DNA from: DATBDN01 sp963715995
Lineage (GTDB): Bacteria; Actinomycetota; Thermoleophilia; Solirubrobacterales; Thermoleophilaceae
Length of the DNA stretch: 64,000 bases
NCBI GenBank assembly: GCA_963715995.1
Contig: OY970283.1
Coordinates: 1,488,001 to 1,552,000 of the forward strand
Direction of reading: 5' to 3'
The notes under the pieces are model-generated. The model was given only the letters and a program-made list of their open reading frames with translations. It had not been told where the DNA came from and did no database searches. Position 1 is the stretch's first letter. Each line of letters opens with the position of its first letter. Shown piece by piece: positions 37,672-45,650 of the stretch. The translations under genes and the position numbers were made by a program.

Positions 37672-38690
37672 CAACCCCTGCCCAGACAGCCGATGAGCGG
37701 ACCGAGCCCGCGCTGCTCACGCACATCAAGGCGCTCGAGTTCCAGGAGTACGCGCTGGCGATCGTGGTCGTGGCGCTGTTCGTGGCGGGCGCGATCCTGA
37801 AGCCCGACACGTTCCCGACCTGGGCGAACGTGCGCAACATGCTCACGCAGGCCAGCGTGGTCGGCGTGCTCGCGATCGGCATGACGTTCGTGATCGCGAC
37901 CGCCGGCATCGACCTGTCGGTGGGCTCGGTGGTCGCGGCTGCGGGGATGTTCGGGGGCATCCTTGTGGGCGACGACGGCACGAGCACGCTGCTGTTCATC
38001 GTCGGCGCGATCGCCTTCGGGACCGTGCTTGGGACCGTCAACGCGACGGCGATCGCGTTCGGGCGCGTGGTCCCGTTCATCGCCACGCTCGCGATGTTCT
38101 CGATCGGGCGCGGGCTCGCGCTGCTGCTCCACCACAAGCTCCCGGTCAGCCTGCTCGATTTGAACGGCGGCTCGTTCGCGGACGCGAAGGCAGGGTCCCT
38201 CCTGTGGTTCGGCACCGGACGCATCGCGGGCATCCCGGTGTCGGTTTATGTCTTCCTCGCGATCACCGTGCTGGGCTGGGTGCTGCTCAACCGCACTCGC
38301 TACGGCCGCTACGTCGTGGCGGTCGGCGGCAACCGCGAGGCGGCCAGGATCGCGGGCGTGCCGGTGCGCAGGATCATCTTCTCCGTCTACGTCCTCTCCG
38401 GGCTGCTCGCCGGCATCGCAACGGTGCTCTTGTGCGCGCGCCTGGGCAGCGCCTCGCCCGTGAGCGGAAACCTCTACGAGCTCGACGCGATCGGCGCAGT
38501 GGTGATCGGCGGCACGAGCCTGGCCGGCGGGCGGGCCACGATCGTCGGGACCTTCCTCGGCGTCCTCACCTTCGCGCTCATCTTCAGCTTGATGACGCAA
38601 CTCGACTTATCCACCGAGATCCAGCAGGTCACGAAGGGCGCGATTGTGCTGGGCGCAGTTCTCCTACAGCGGCCGGAGGCTCGTTACTGA
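37668..38690 (+). CDS. Sugar ABC transporter permease (RbsC-like)
   Basis: This is a 340-residue permease with eight to ten hydrophobic segments and the family signatures GIDLSVGSVVA and DAIGAVVIGGTSLAGGRATIVGT. The EAA-like coupling region RYVVAVGGNREAARIAGVPVRR contacts the ATPase. It overlaps the ATPase gene by 4 bp and is followed 40 bp later by the binding-protein gene, which has its own AGAGAGG ribosome site. No terminator separates them, so all five genes are likely one transcript. Confidence 0.93.
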   Translation: MTTPAQTADERTEPALLTHIKALEFQEYALAIVVVALFVAGAILKPDTFPTWANVRNMLTQASVVGVLAIGMTFVIATAGIDLSVGSVVAAAGMFGGILVGDDGTSTLLFIVGAIAFGTVLGTVNATAIAFGRVVPFIATLAMFSIGRGLALLLHHKLPVSLLDLNGGSFADAKAGSLLWFGTGRIAGIPVSVYVFLAITVLGWVLLNRTRYGRYVVAVGGNREAARIAGVPVRRIIFSVYVLSGLLAGIATVLLCARLGSASPVSGNLYELDAIGAVVIGGTSLAGGRATIVGTFLGVLTFALIFSLMTQLDLSTEIQQVTKGAIVLGAVLLQRPEARY

Positions 38691-38730
38691 TGGCCGCCAC
38701 TGGCCCACCAACCAACAAGAGAGGTTCGAC

Positions 38731-39775
38731 ATGTCGCTGAAGCGACTCCTCATCTCGATCGCCGCGGCTGCGCTGCTGGTGATCGGTGTCGCTGCTTGTG
38801 GCGGCGGCACTAAGACGGTCACGACGACGGCTCCGGCAGCGGCGCCGACGAGTGGCACGAGCAACGACAACCCGAGCGGCAAGACCGTGAACATCATCGC
38901 GAGCGTGCCGCCGACCGACCACGGATGGCTCGGTGCCATCTCCAAGGACGCCAAGGCGCAGGCTGCGCAGTTCAAGGACGTCCACTTCGAGCTGCTCCAG
39001 GCAGCCGACGCGGACTCGCAGTCGCAGCAGATCGACCAGGCGATCGCGAAGCATCCAGATGCGCTCGTGGTCCTTCCACAGGACGGCGCCGCACTTACTC
39101 CCGCCGCGCAGAAGGCGCAGAAGGCGGGCATCCCGGTCGTGAACATCGACCGGCTGTTCACCAAGCCGGACGCCGCGACGGCGACCGTGCTCGGCGACAA
39201 CTACCAGATCGGCGTCCTGGCGGCCGACTACATCTCCGGGCAGCTGAAGTGCCAGGGGAATGTCGTCGAGATCCAGGGCCTCGCGGGCATCTCGGTCACG
39301 ACCGACCGCTCGAAGGGCTTCAAGGACGAGCTCAAGGCGAAGTGCCCGGGCGGCGGCCTGAAGATCGTCGCCAGCCAGCCGGGTGATTTCAACCCGGACA
39401 CGGGCCTCAAGGTCATGGAGAACATCCTCCAGGCCCAGAAGAAGATCGACGCCGTGTACACGCACGACGATGACATGGCCCAGGGTGTCGTCCAGGCGAT
39501 CAAGAACGCCGGCCGTGAGAAGGAGATGTTCCTCACGGGCGTCGGCGGGTCGCAGGACGCGATGAAGCAGATCAGAGGCCGGCGGCCTATACCGCGCGAC
39601 CTTCCTCTACAACCCGAACATGGCCGCGACCGCGGTCAACATGGCGCGGCTGATCGCGCTTGGCAAGGGCTTCGCGGAGACGGTTCCGTCGGAGGTCCCG
39701 CGCCAGATGATCGTGCCGGCCGCAGTGGTGACGAAGGCCAACGTCGCCAAGTACCAGAAGTACGCGTTCAACTAG
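38731..39775 (+). CDS. Sugar-binding lipoprotein of ABC importer, frameshifted
   Basis: This is a periplasmic-binding-protein type 1 lipoprotein with a lipobox (LLVIGVAACGGG). A Thr/Ala-rich linker follows, then the ribose-binding fold (VNIIASVPPTDHGW, QQIDQAIAKHPDALVVLP, GIPVVNIDRLF, AVYTHDDDMAQGV). The frame breaks after GSQDAMKQI at about 39574-39578 and resumes one base on as AGGLYRATFLYNPNMAATAVNM, ending at TAG 39775. Joined length is about 347 residues, normal for the family. The conserved second part argues for a single-base sequencing error. It is the last gene of the ROK-controlled operon. Confidence 0.9.
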
Positions 39776-39789
39776 GACGCGCTTCGAGG

Positions 39790-39831
39790 CGAGCACCGGC
39801 GGCCTGCGTGGGGCGGGTCGCCGGTGGCTCG
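39790..39831 (+). terminator. Stem-loop after the sugar operon
   Basis: CGAGCACCGGCG (39790-39801) pairs with CGCCGGTGGCTCG (39819-39831) with one bulged base. It starts 15 nt after the binding-protein stop. There is no clean T-run, so it may be an RNA-stabilising hairpin or a weak terminator. Confidence 0.5.
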
Positions 39832-39854
39832 GCTGGACCGGCGGGCGAAACGCC

Positions 39855-39896
39855 CCGGTACATCCTTGTACCGGTCGTATAGACAAGACGACCGGT
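39855..39896. promoter_or_regulatory. Two overlapping inverted repeats before the gamma-glutamyl hydrolase-like gene
   Basis: CCGGTACA-tcct-TGTACCGG (39855-39874) and ACCGGTCGT-n9-ACGACCGGT (39870-39896) are perfect inverted repeats sharing bases. TATAGA (39878-39883) in the spacer of the second could be a -10, 33 nt before the GTG at 39917. The layout resembles a repressor operator covering a promoter. No regulator gene adjoins. Confidence 0.5.
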
Positions 39897-39916
39897 CGAA
39901 CGGCGATCTTTCAGGG

Positions 39917-40687
39917 GTGAACGCGCGTCCCCTGATTGGCGTATCCACGTCCGAGCTGCGAGCCGCCGAGGGTGCGCACTTCGCGCATCACTCCGAGCCG
40001 CCGCGCCGGATGCTCGCGCTGGGCGTGTCATATCTCGAGGCTGTCGAGGCGGGCGGGGGCATCCCGGTCATCCTCGCTCCGCTGCCGGCGCGCCGGCTCG
40101 AGGCGATCATCGACCGCCTGGACGGCATCTGCCTGTCGGGCGGCCCGGACGTCGAGCCGGGTTGTTACGGAGCCGCCGCGCACACCGAGCTCGGGCCGAC
40201 CGAGCCCGAGGTGGACCTGTTCGAGCTCGGCCTTGTGCGGGCCGCACGGCGCCGAGGCTTGCCGATCCTGGCGATCTGCCGCGGCATGCAGGTGTTGAAC
40301 ATCGCGCGCGGGGGCACGCTTGTACAACACCTTCCAGACTTGAGCGATGAGATCGAACACCGCCAGACCGAGCCCGCTTCACAGCCCACGCACAGCGTGG
40401 CGCTGGCACCCGAGAGCGGGCTCGCGCGGCTTGCGGGCAGCGACTCGATCGACGTGAACTCCTTTCATCATCAGGCAATCGACCGTCTCGGAGCCGGCCT
40501 CGAGCCGGTCGCGTGGGCGGCAGACGGCGTGATCGAGGCGGTCGAGGTCCCGGGCGATCTCTTCACGCTCGGCGTGCAGTGGCACGCGGAGTGCCTGACC
40601 GATCGTCCCGAGCAGGCGCGCCTCTTCAGCGGCTTGGTCGACGCTGCCGAGCAGCGCGACGGACTGGCCCGGGAGAAGGCCGCATGA
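39917..40687 (+). CDS. Gamma-glutamyl-GABA hydrolase-like class I glutamine amidotransferase (PuuD family)
   Basis: This is a 256-residue GATase1-fold peptidase. The nucleophile Cys lies in ILAICRGMQVLNIARGG, and the catalytic His-Glu pair in LGVQWHAE. ICLSGGPDVEPGCYG and NSFHHQAI are PuuD-family hallmarks. PuuD hydrolyses gamma-glutamyl-GABA, and relatives cleave other gamma-glutamyl amides. GTG at 39917 gives the natural start (VNARPLIGVS). Its stop overlaps the GCS2 gene by 4 bp, so hydrolase and a gamma-glutamyl-type ligase are translated together. This points to a gamma-glutamyl conjugate being both made and cut, although no puuA/B/C genes are here. Confidence 0.88.
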   Translation: MNARPLIGVSTSELRAAEGAHFAHHSEPPRRMLALGVSYLEAVEAGGGIPVILAPLPARRLEAIIDRLDGICLSGGPDVEPGCYGAAAHTELGPTEPEVDLFELGLVRAARRRGLPILAICRGMQVLNIARGGTLVQHLPDLSDEIEHRQTEPASQPTHSVALAPESGLARLAGSDSIDVNSFHHQAIDRLGAGLEPVAWAADGVIEAVEVPGDLFTLGVQWHAECLTDRPEQARLFSGLVDAAEQRDGLAREKAA

Positions 40688-41859
40688 GCGCCCACATCCG
40701 GCCGGACTGGGCGCACTGGCGCTCCGATCCCGCCATCCCTGACTGGTCGCTTGGCATCGAAGAAGAGGTGATGCTGCTCGACCCCTCGACATGGGCGCTC
40801 GCGCACGTGATCGACGACCTGCTGCCGTCGCTGTCGCCGGAGCTCGCGGCCAGCGTGTCGGCCGAGACCAACGCGGGCACGCTCGAGCTCGCCACCGGCG
40901 TCCACAGCTGTGTGGCGGACGCCGTCGGCGAGCTGACCGCGCTGCGGCTGCGCCTGCGCGACGAGCTGACCGGGGCCGGGCTGCGGGCTGCGGTCGCGGG
41001 CACGCACCCGATGAGCGAATGGGAGGACTCGCGCGTCTCCGGCGGCGCGCGCTATCAGCTGCTCCAGGCGTCGCTGCGCGATCTGACGCAGCGCGAGCCC
41101 ACGTTCGCCCTGCACGTGCACGTCGGGATGCCGAGCGCCGAGTGCGCGGTCCACGTGCTGAACCGCATGCGCGTCCACCTGCCGCTGCTGCTGGCGCTGT
41201 CGGCGAACTCGCCGTTCCTGCGCGGCCGCGAGACGGGTCTCGCTTCAAGCCGGACGCCGCTGTTCCAGGCGTTCCCGCGCGTGGGCATCCCGCGCCGCTT
41301 CGACTCTTACGACGACTGGGTCGGCGCCATCGCTCCGATCGTCGAATCCGGCGCGGTCCCCGAATCGACCTTCTTCTGGTGGGACGTCCGGCTGCAGCCG
41401 CGGCTCGGCACCGTCGAGATCCGCGTCATGGACGCGCAGACCTCGATGGACGACATCGCGGCACTGGTGGCGCTCACGCGGGCGCTGGCCTACGCCGAGG
41501 CGACCGACAGGGTTGCGCCGGAACGCCTGGTCTGCGCGCCGGAGGTGCTCGACGAAAACCGCTTCCTGGCGGCGCGCGACGGGATGAACGCAGAATTTGT
41601 CGACCTGCGGACGCGCAGTCGCGTGCCGGCCCGGGTACTGGTCGAGGAGATGGTCGAATCCACGCGCCTATATGCCAGGCGGCTGGGCTGCCTCGACGAG
41701 CTCCTCGACGTGCTTCGGATGGCTGCCGACCCGCCCGCTGATCGCCAGCGTGCGCTGGCCGACGAGCGCGGCCTTGGCGGCGCGGTCGCGGGGTTGTCGG
41801 AGGCGTTCTGCGCGCCCCGCGCCACGGCAGCCGGCTCCGAAGCGGCATTGGCCTGCTGA
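40684..41859 (+). CDS. GCS2-type carboxylate-amine ligase (YbdK-like)
   Basis: This is a 391-residue enzyme of the glutamate-cysteine ligase GCS2 family. The fold signatures are WSLGIEEEVMLLDP at the N-terminus, ETNAGTLELATG, LHVHVGMPS, LLLALSANSPFLRGRETGLASSR and VEIRVMDAQTS. Members make gamma-glutamyl or other amide bonds using ATP; YbdK has weak glutamate-cysteine ligase activity. It overlaps the PuuD-like gene by 4 bp and is 6 bp from the ATP-grasp gene. The group matches predicted amidoligase gene neighbourhoods described for bacteria. The true acyl and amine substrates are unknown. Confidence 0.88.
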   Translation: MSAHIRPDWAHWRSDPAIPDWSLGIEEEVMLLDPSTWALAHVIDDLLPSLSPELAASVSAETNAGTLELATGVHSCVADAVGELTALRLRLRDELTGAGLRAAVAGTHPMSEWEDSRVSGGARYQLLQASLRDLTQREPTFALHVHVGMPSAECAVHVLNRMRVHLPLLLALSANSPFLRGRETGLASSRTPLFQAFPRVGIPRRFDSYDDWVGAIAPIVESGAVPESTFFWWDVRLQPRLGTVEIRVMDAQTSMDDIAALVALTRALAYAEATDRVAPERLVCAPEVLDENRFLAARDGMNAEFVDLRTRSRVPARVLVEEMVESTRLYARRLGCLDELLDVLRMAADPPADRQRALADERGLGGAVAGLSEAFCAPRATAAGSEAALAC

Positions 41860-41865
41860 GCGGCG

Positions 41866-43287
41866 ATGCCGACCGCGACCCAATCCAGCAGCGCCCGGTC
41901 CACCCGCGGATACCAGGCGGGCGAGTTCTACGACGAGGCCGTCGACCCCGCGGGACATCCGCGCCCGGGCTACGAGGAGGTGTTCGGAGCGCTTCAGGGG
42001 CGCGATCCGGCCGAGCTCTCGGGCCGCGTCCTCGCGGCGATGAAGCGCATGGGAGCCACGTTCAGCACGGCCGACTTCCCGGTCTGCCCGATCCCGCGCC
42101 TGATCCCCGCGGCCGAGTGGGCGCTGCTCGAACGCGGCCTGGCGCAGCGCGCGCAGGCGCTCAACGCGTTCATCGCCGACGTCTATGGCGATCGCGACAT
42201 CGTCAGCGCCGGGGTCATCAGCTCTCAGGTGGTGGCGAGCGCGGACCACTACGAGCCGGCGATGGCGGGCGTCTTCTGCCCGGGCGGGCATGCGCCGGTG
42301 ATCGGTTTCGACCTGGTTCGCGGCGCCGACGGATCGCTGCGGGTGCTGGAGGACAACCTCCGCACCCCGTCCGGCCTTGCCTACTCGGCTGCGGTCCGGC
42401 GCGCGGTCGAGACGCAGTTCCCGCTCACGGCGCAGCGGCGGGTGCCGCTCGACCCGACCTTCGCGCCGTTGCGCGACGCGCTGATCGAAGCGGCCGGCGG
42501 CGTCGAAAATCCGCGCATCGCGCTGCTCAGCGACGGCCCGTCGAACAGCGCCTGGTGGGAGCACCGCACGCTCGCGCGGCGGCTGGGCATCTCACTGGTC
42601 ACGCCGGAGCGGCTTCGTCTTCGTCAGGGCCGGCTGTGCACCGTCCTGCCCTCCGGGCAGCTGCGCGAGCTGGACGTGGTCTACCGGCGCACGGACGAGG
42701 ATCGCCTGCGCGACGAGCATGGACGCCCCACGTGGCTCGCCGAGATGCTGCTCGAGCCGCTCCAGCGCGGCGTGCTCGGCCTGGTCAACGCCCCCGGCAC
42801 GGGAGTCGCCGACGACAAGCTGGTGCACGCCTACGTGGAGGACATGATCCGCTTCTACCTGTCGCAGGAGCCGCTGATCGAGTCGGTGAAGACGTTCGAC
42901 CTCACGCGCTCCGACGTGCTCACGAAGGTGCTCGGCAGGCTGTCCGCGATGGTCGTGAAGCCACGCACCGGACACGGCGGCCACGGTGTCTTCATCGGGC
43001 CACTCGCCACCGCCGAGCAGCGCGCATCGGTGGCGTCGGCCGTCCGGGCCGCACCGCAGCGTTACGTGGCCCAGGAGACGGTGCGCCTGTCGCGCCTGCC
43101 CACCGTGATCGACCACGGGGTGGAGCCGCGGCACATCGACCTGCGTGTCTTCTCGCTCGGCTCGGGCCGGCGCATCACGGTGCTGCCTGCGGCGCTCACG
43201 CGCGTGGCGCTGCGAAGCGGCTCGATGATCGTGAACAGCTCGCAGGGCGGCGGCGCGAAGGACACCTGGATCATCGGCGAGTCGTAG
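41866..43287 (+). CDS. Circularly permuted ATP-grasp protein (type 2)
   Basis: This is a 473-residue protein of the circularly permuted ATP-grasp family (DUF404/DUF407-like). Recognisable blocks are LNAFIADVYGDRDI, APVIGFDLVRGADGSLRVLEDNLRTPSG, VVKPRTGHGGHGVFIGP and RHIDLRVFSLGSG, ending in SMIVNSSQGGGAKDTWII. These proteins are predicted peptide or amide ligases. They usually stand next to alpha-E (DUF403) and transglutaminase genes, which are absent here. Linkage with GCS2 and PuuD-like genes suggests synthesis of a short peptide or conjugate. ATG at 41866 lies 6 bp after the GCS2 stop. Confidence 0.88.
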   Translation: MPTATQSSSARSTRGYQAGEFYDEAVDPAGHPRPGYEEVFGALQGRDPAELSGRVLAAMKRMGATFSTADFPVCPIPRLIPAAEWALLERGLAQRAQALNAFIADVYGDRDIVSAGVISSQVVASADHYEPAMAGVFCPGGHAPVIGFDLVRGADGSLRVLEDNLRTPSGLAYSAAVRRAVETQFPLTAQRRVPLDPTFAPLRDALIEAAGGVENPRIALLSDGPSNSAWWEHRTLARRLGISLVTPERLRLRQGRLCTVLPSGQLRELDVVYRRTDEDRLRDEHGRPTWLAEMLLEPLQRGVLGLVNAPGTGVADDKLVHAYVEDMIRFYLSQEPLIESVKTFDLTRSDVLTKVLGRLSAMVVKPRTGHGGHGVFIGPLATAEQRASVASAVRAAPQRYVAQETVRLSRLPTVIDHGVEPRHIDLRVFSLGSGRRITVLPAALTRVALRSGSMIVNSSQGGGAKDTWIIGES

Positions 43288-43377
43288 GTCCTCCGCGCTC
43301 AATCTCGTCCTCGGGGATGAGACAAGCTCGTCCGCTCGGCCGACGACGGTTTCCCGCCCGCGGGCGATATTGCCCGC

Positions 43378-43869
43378 ATGGAGTTGCTCACCCAGATCGA
43401 GCGAGAGACCACCTCCCAGTGGTTCGCCGACGAGATCGCCTTGGCTGCGCTCGGCACCCCTCGGTGCCAGGACCAGACCGCGCTCGTCGAACGCACGGCG
43501 TCGAAAGGCGCGATGCCCCCTCTGCATTCCCGCGTGGAGGCCGAGACGTACCGCGTGCTCGAGGGCGAGGTCGAGTTCTACATCGGCGACGAGGTCGTGC
43601 CTGCTGGCCCGGGCGATGTCGTCGTCGCAGCGGCAGGTGCCGAGCGCACCTTCCGCGTGAAGTCGGACGCGCGCTGGCTGGTGCTGACGCACGTCGCCTC
43701 ACTGGAGCTGTTCCTGGACTGGAACGGAGCGATCGCCTACCCGGTCGCCGTGCCCGTCGCGGGATGGCCTTCTGACGAGGAGAAGACGGCGCTGACCTGG
43801 GTCGCCGCCGTCAACGGGATCGAACTGCTTGGGCCGCCCGGCGTGCTGCCGGGCGGCCACAAGCAGTAG
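43378..43869 (+). CDS. Cupin domain protein
   Basis: This is a 163-residue single-domain cupin: PPLHSRVEAETYRVLEGEVEFYIGDEVVPAGPGDVVVAAAG contains both cupin motifs. The first motif has one His and a Glu, while the second lacks the usual closing His (AERTFRVKSD), so metal binding is uncertain. The last 50 residues form an added helical part. It lies 90 bp after the ATP-grasp gene on the same strand, and GATATT stands 6 nt before its ATG, so it may have its own leaderless promoter. The role is unknown. Confidence 0.8.
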   Translation: MELLTQIERETTSQWFADEIALAALGTPRCQDQTALVERTASKGAMPPLHSRVEAETYRVLEGEVEFYIGDEVVPAGPGDVVVAAAGAERTFRVKSDARWLVLTHVASLELFLDWNGAIAYPVAVPVAGWPSDEEKTALTWVAAVNGIELLGPPGVLPGGHKQ

Positions 43870-44033
43870 CTGCCGGTTGTCTCAGCGGCAGGGTGAAACC
43901 CCCGCGCGCCGGCGGCGGCGCTCGTCCGCGATCTCCGCGTAGCTCGCGCTGGCGCTGCGGCGCGCAAACAGCCGCGGCCAAGGGGCGGCTGATGTGGCGC
44001 TCACGGGGGTCGCGGGGCGGTCCTTTTGGGTCG

Positions 44034-44078
44034 GCTGTGCGACATAGACCACCTATGCGGTGGTCTATGTCGCACAGC
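44034..44078. repeat. Perfect 20-bp stem hairpin
   Basis: The arms 44034-44053 (starting GCTGTGCGACATAG) and 44059-44078 are exact reverse complements over 20 bp around a 5-nt loop TATGC. The stem is far longer than a typical terminator and lacks a T-run. It could be a REP-like palindrome, a recombination site or a structured RNA. Confidence 0.85.
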
Positions 44079-44139
44079 TTCCCCGAGTGGAGCGTGCTCG
44101 CCGCGGGGCCGGGCGCGAGGCGGCGGCGCGCGGATCCGA

Positions 44140-44191
44140 CGATCGTCGGGGACTTTTAGGTGCCAGGGCACCCAAAAGTCCCCAACGATCG
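44140..44191. repeat. 26-bp stem hairpin, two mismatches
   Basis: Arms 44140-44164 and 44167-44191 pair almost fully (CGATCGT-c-GGGGACTTTT ... AAAAGTCCCC-a-ACGATCG) with a two-base tip. The AGTCCCC/GGGGACT core with an A/T block is unlike the surrounding GC-rich sequence. Its style resembles REP-type palindromes; it might also act as a bidirectional terminator between the convergent genes. Confidence 0.8.
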
Positions 44192-44372
44192 CTCCAAGCG
44201 GGAACCTCGCCGCGTGCGGACGGGCGCAGGCGCGAGTCCAGCCACCCCTTGGTCGCCGCAGTTTGCGCCGCGACGCGTCAGAGCGAGCCCGCGGAGAGCG
44301 CAACTCGCGAAGAGCGCGGCGTTCGCGCGGGACGGCGCCGTCGCCACCGTGCGGGAGGTCTCGAGACGGCGC

Positions 44373-44936
44373 CTAGGCGGCTACGTGCTGCCGCAGCGGC
44401 TCGAGCTCCGCCACCACGTCCTGGACCACCGTGCGCACCTGATCGTCGAGGTTGGGGTCGCTCAAGCGGCCGTCGTCGCCGAAGCGGGTGTGGGCCTGTG
44501 GGACCGCCACCTCGCCCTCGATCACGCGTGCACCGGTCGCGCCGAGCACCTTGCGCAGCTCGGCCTGAGCCCAGACCGCGCCGAACATGCCCGTGCTCGC
44601 GCCGATCACGGCGACCGGCTTGTTGCGCAGCACGTTCGTGGCGAGCGGGCGCGAGAGCCAGTCGACGGCGTTCTTCAGCGCGCCCGGGATCGAGTGGTTG
44701 TACTCGGGGGTGGCGAAGAACACCGCGTCGGCCTCGGCGACCGCCGCGCGAATGCGCGCGACGGCCTCCGGGGCGTCATCGGTGTCGGCATCTCCGTCGT
44801 AGTGGGGGAGGTCCCGCACTCCGTCGCAGATCTCGAACTCCGCGCCCTCGGCCTCGAACAGCTCGCCGGCGTGACGCAGGAGGGCCGTGTTGTGTGAGTC
44901 GCGGCGCAGGCTGCCGCTGATGCCGAGGACGCGCAT
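44373..44936 (-). CDS. NADPH-dependent FMN reductase family protein
   Basis: This is a 187-residue flavodoxin-like protein with the FMN-phosphate loop GISGSLRRDSHNTALL at the N-terminus, AVFFATPEYNHSIPGALKNAVDWLSR and AVIGASTGMFGAVWAQ. These are hallmarks of the chromate/azo/quinone reductase group (SsuE/ChrR-like). It probably reduces quinones or flavins in stress defence. ATG at 44936 lies 4 bp after the YceI stop, so it is probably the second gene of the MarR-controlled yceI transcript. Confidence 0.92.
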   Translation of the reverse strand: MRVLGISGSLRRDSHNTALLRHAGELFEAEGAEFEICDGVRDLPHYDGDADTDDAPEAVARIRAAVAEADAVFFATPEYNHSIPGALKNAVDWLSRPLATNVLRNKPVAVIGASTGMFGAVWAQAELRKVLGATGARVIEGEVAVPQAHTRFGDDGRLSDPNLDDQVRTVVQDVVAELEPLRQHVAA

Positions 44937-44940
44937 CGTC

Positions 44941-45474
44941 TTAGGCCTCCTGCTTGGAGAGCTGGAGGTCGACGATGATCGTGACGGTGGTCGACAGGGC
45001 CGGCTCGCCGCTCGGGAGATCGTTGTTCCAGCTCACGCCGAACACGTCGCGGTTGATCTTCGCCTCGGCCTTCAGGCCGAAACGCTCGCCGCCGTAGGGA
45101 TCTGCCATCGGGTCTGAGACGACGCCGGTGATCTCGACGGGCTCTGTGTGGCCCTTGATCGTGATCTCGCCGTCGATCTTCAGCTCGTCACCGTTGCGCT
45201 CGATCGACTTCGAAGCGAAGCCGAGCTCGGGGTGGCGCTCGGCGTCGAAGAAGTCAGGCGACTGAAGGTGCGCCTCGAGGTTCGGGTCCTTGACGTTGAT
45301 GGACGCGACCTTGGCGGAGCCCTTCAGCTCGCCGTCGGTGACCGTGGCGTCGAAGTCGTTGAACGAGCCGGTGAACGTGCCCGCCATGTAGTCGACCGCA
45401 AAGCCGACGTTCGAGTGGACCTTGTCTACCGACCAGGTGCCGGCGGGGAGTGTCTGTGTCTCGGTGGTGCTCAT
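44941..45474 (-). CDS. YceI family protein
   Basis: This is a 177-residue YceI-like beta-barrel (lipocalin-type fold) with PAGTWSVDKVHSNVGFAVDYM, GSAKVASINVKDPNLEAHLQSPDFFDAERHPELGFAS and FGVSWNND. Family members bind polyisoprenoids or other hydrophobic molecules. No signal peptide is visible, so it is cytoplasmic. ATG at 45474 has AGGAGG 9 nt upstream. A full promoter (TTGACA-N17-TATATT) with MarR-type operators stands upstream, suggesting induction by a small hydrophobic or phenolic compound or by oxidants. Confidence 0.92.
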   Translation of the reverse strand: MSTTETQTLPAGTWSVDKVHSNVGFAVDYMAGTFTGSFNDFDATVTDGELKGSAKVASINVKDPNLEAHLQSPDFFDAERHPELGFASKSIERNGDELKIDGEITIKGHTEPVEITGVVSDPMADPYGGERFGLKAEAKINRDVFGVSWNNDLPSGEPALSTTVTIIVDLQLSKQEA

Positions 45475-45508
45475 CTCGTGTTGCCTCCTGGGTTCTCTGT
45501 GAAGAATG

Positions 45509-45565
45509 TTGCTAGAGCAAGCAATATAGCCGAAGAATGTTGCGCTGTCAACATTGCGCGAGCAA
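45509..45565 (-). promoter_or_regulatory. yceI promoter with MarR-type operators
   Basis: On the minus strand TTGACA (45551-45546), 17 bp, TATATT (45528-45523) is a near-consensus promoter. TTGCTAGAGCAA (45509-45520) lies just downstream of the -10, and TTGCGCGAGCAA (45554-45565, same motif) just upstream of the -35. Both match the site overlapping the marR start. An inverted repeat AATGTTG-n6-CAACATT (45536-45555) and two copies of GAAGAATGTTGC (45501-45512, 45532-45543) add to the array. Confidence 0.78.
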
Positions 45566-45591
45566 CAATATGCCGAGTACCCGGCTGGGCG

Positions 45592-45649
45592 GGCCGCGAA
45601 ACGGCGCGGAGGCTGGGCGACGGCGGCCGCGAAACGGCGCGGAGGCTGG
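45592..45649. repeat. Two direct copies of a 25-bp sequence
   Basis: The 25-mer starting GGCCGCGAAACGGC occurs identically at 45592-45616 and 45625-45649, a 33-bp period. It ends 1 bp before the marR stop, in the non-coding gap upstream of yceI control sites. Function is not evident. Confidence 0.75.
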
Positions 45650-45650
45650 C

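Larger units (their letters stand above)
43933..44296. repeat. Inverted duplication flanking two hairpins
   Basis: The segment 43933-44000 (CTCCGCGTAGCTCGC ... AAGGGGCGGCTG) recurs in reverse complement at 44229-44296 (CTCCGCGGGCTCGC ... AAGGGGTGGCTG), with about three quarters of the bases alike over 60-68 bp. The best-kept core is CAAAC-n9/10-CCAAGGGG. The two copies face each other around the two hairpins. Confidence 0.6.
43870..44372. other. 503-bp non-coding region with nested inverted repeats
   Basis: No credible gene fills this gap between the cupin gene and the convergent FMN reductase gene; the open frames crossing it have no homologue-like sequence and differ in codon character from the neighbours. 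The region holds two long hairpins, listed separately, flanked by an imperfect inverted duplication. It is very GC-rich outside the hairpins. Confidence 0.7.

Noticed and set aside
44060..44920. Long plus-strand frames crossing the hairpin region into the FMN reductase gene
   Set aside because: They translate the hairpins and the antisense of a clear flavodoxin-fold gene, with no start signal or domain.
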